A stretch of DNA of 41,134 nt from Micromonospora globispora. GTDB lineage: Bacteria > Actinomycetota > Actinomycetes > Mycobacteriales > Micromonosporaceae. The stretch's first letter is position 1, and every line of letters begins with the position of its first letter. The position numbers and the translations under genes were made by a program. Location: assembly GCF_003857015.1 (NCBI RefSeq), contig NZ_QGGF01000398.1:1-41134 (forward strand). The letters run 5' to 3'. Below are positions 41,029-41,134 of this stretch, piece after piece. The notes below the pieces were generated by a model. That model did no database searches. It was not told the DNA's origin and saw only the letters and a list, made by a program, of their open reading frames with translations.

Positions 41029-41134
41029 TTAGTTTCCGCGACGTTGCAGGAACGTTGCGCGCGGAAGGTCGTACTCCTGGGCGAGCTGGCGGATGCGCGC
41101 CGCGGCGAGGGGCCGGCGGGGCGCGCCCGGCGGC
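41029..41134 (-). CDS. Possible 3' end of an upstream gene (edge-truncated)
   Basis: An open minus-strand frame enters from the right edge and ends at TAA (41031-41029), reading PLAAARIRQLAQEYDLPRAT then FLQRRGN. The first 22 codons all end in G or C, as real genes here do; the last ones do not. The final helix is basic and could belong to a DNA-binding protein, and regulators often precede ExaC-type dehydrogenases. Too short to name. Overlaps repeats ACGTTGC (41041-41047, 41052-41058) and TTCCGCG/CGCGGAA (41034-41040, 41060-41066), so it may be regulatory DNA instead. Confidence 0.35.
   Translation of the reverse strand, partial: PPGAPRRPLAAARIRQLAQEYDLPRATFLQRRGN

Noticed and set aside
1..41134. 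tRNA or rRNA genes, CRISPR arrays, insertion sequences, prophage genes or attachment sites
   Set aside because: I looked for cloverleaf-like GGTTCGAATC arms, regular repeat-spacer units, transposase DDE motifs and integrases and found none.

Overview
The window is very GC-rich with strongly G/C-biased third codon positions. Gene content points to an actinobacterium, most likely Micromonosporaceae (Micromonospora-like): coenzyme F420 genes fbiA, fbiB and fbiC, a WhiB2/WhmD-type WhiB, DUF3499, a TIGR03089 protein, an SCO7613-type membrane protein and a degraded XRE/DUF397 pair. I see no rRNA, tRNA, CRISPR, prophage or IS element. This reads as ordinary chromosome.

Left part (1-16,000). A huge polytopic membrane protein with an N-terminal zinc ribbon runs off the left edge and carries an apparent frameshift (minus strand). 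It is followed by UDP-glucose 6-dehydrogenase (-), an acyl-CoA dehydrogenase (+), a small membrane protein (-), a hot-dog thioesterase (+), acetoacetyl-CoA synthetase (+), a TIGR03089 protein (-), a family-4-like glycosyltransferase (+), mannose-1-phosphate guanylyltransferase manC (+), a Nudix hydrolase (-), a DUF3616-like protein (+) and an ArsR-type regulator (+). Glycosyltransferase, manC, F420 genes, whiB, a metallopeptidase-fold protein and DUF3499 in this order match the conserved actinobacterial manC-wbbL-fbiAB-whiB2 neighbourhood known from Mycobacterium and Streptomyces.

Middle part (16,000-25,800). fbiA-fbiB (-) diverge from a membrane protein (+), which is followed by fbiC (+). 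FbiB appears to lack the nitroreductase domain found in mycobacterial FbiB. Next come a three-gene set (small Tat-signal protein, DUF4331 protein, small soluble protein), a long non-coding leader and whiB, whose promoter carries a 16-bp perfect palindrome over the -10 box. A degenerate metallopeptidase-fold protein and DUF3499 are divergent.

Right part (25,800-41,134). This looks like a polyamine uptake and breakdown island. One arm (-) encodes a PuuB-like FAD oxidoreductase, a NimA/PPOX-like flavoprotein, a class III aminotransferase and an Lrp/AsnC regulator. The other arm (+) is a translationally coupled operon: Tat-lipoprotein binding protein, PotA-, PotB- and PotC-like transporter parts, a second FAD oxidoreductase, a saccharopine-dehydrogenase-fold enzyme and an agmatinase-family hydrolase. 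Then follow an orphan XRE antitoxin-like gene, an orphan DUF433 gene, and the DUF779/aldehyde dehydrogenase pair.

A recurring theme is leaderless starts. Many genes here have no Shine-Dalgarno but carry a TANNNT -10 box 6-8 nt before the start codon. Two divergent pairs are packed into gaps of 23 and 39 bp with one such box for each direction.
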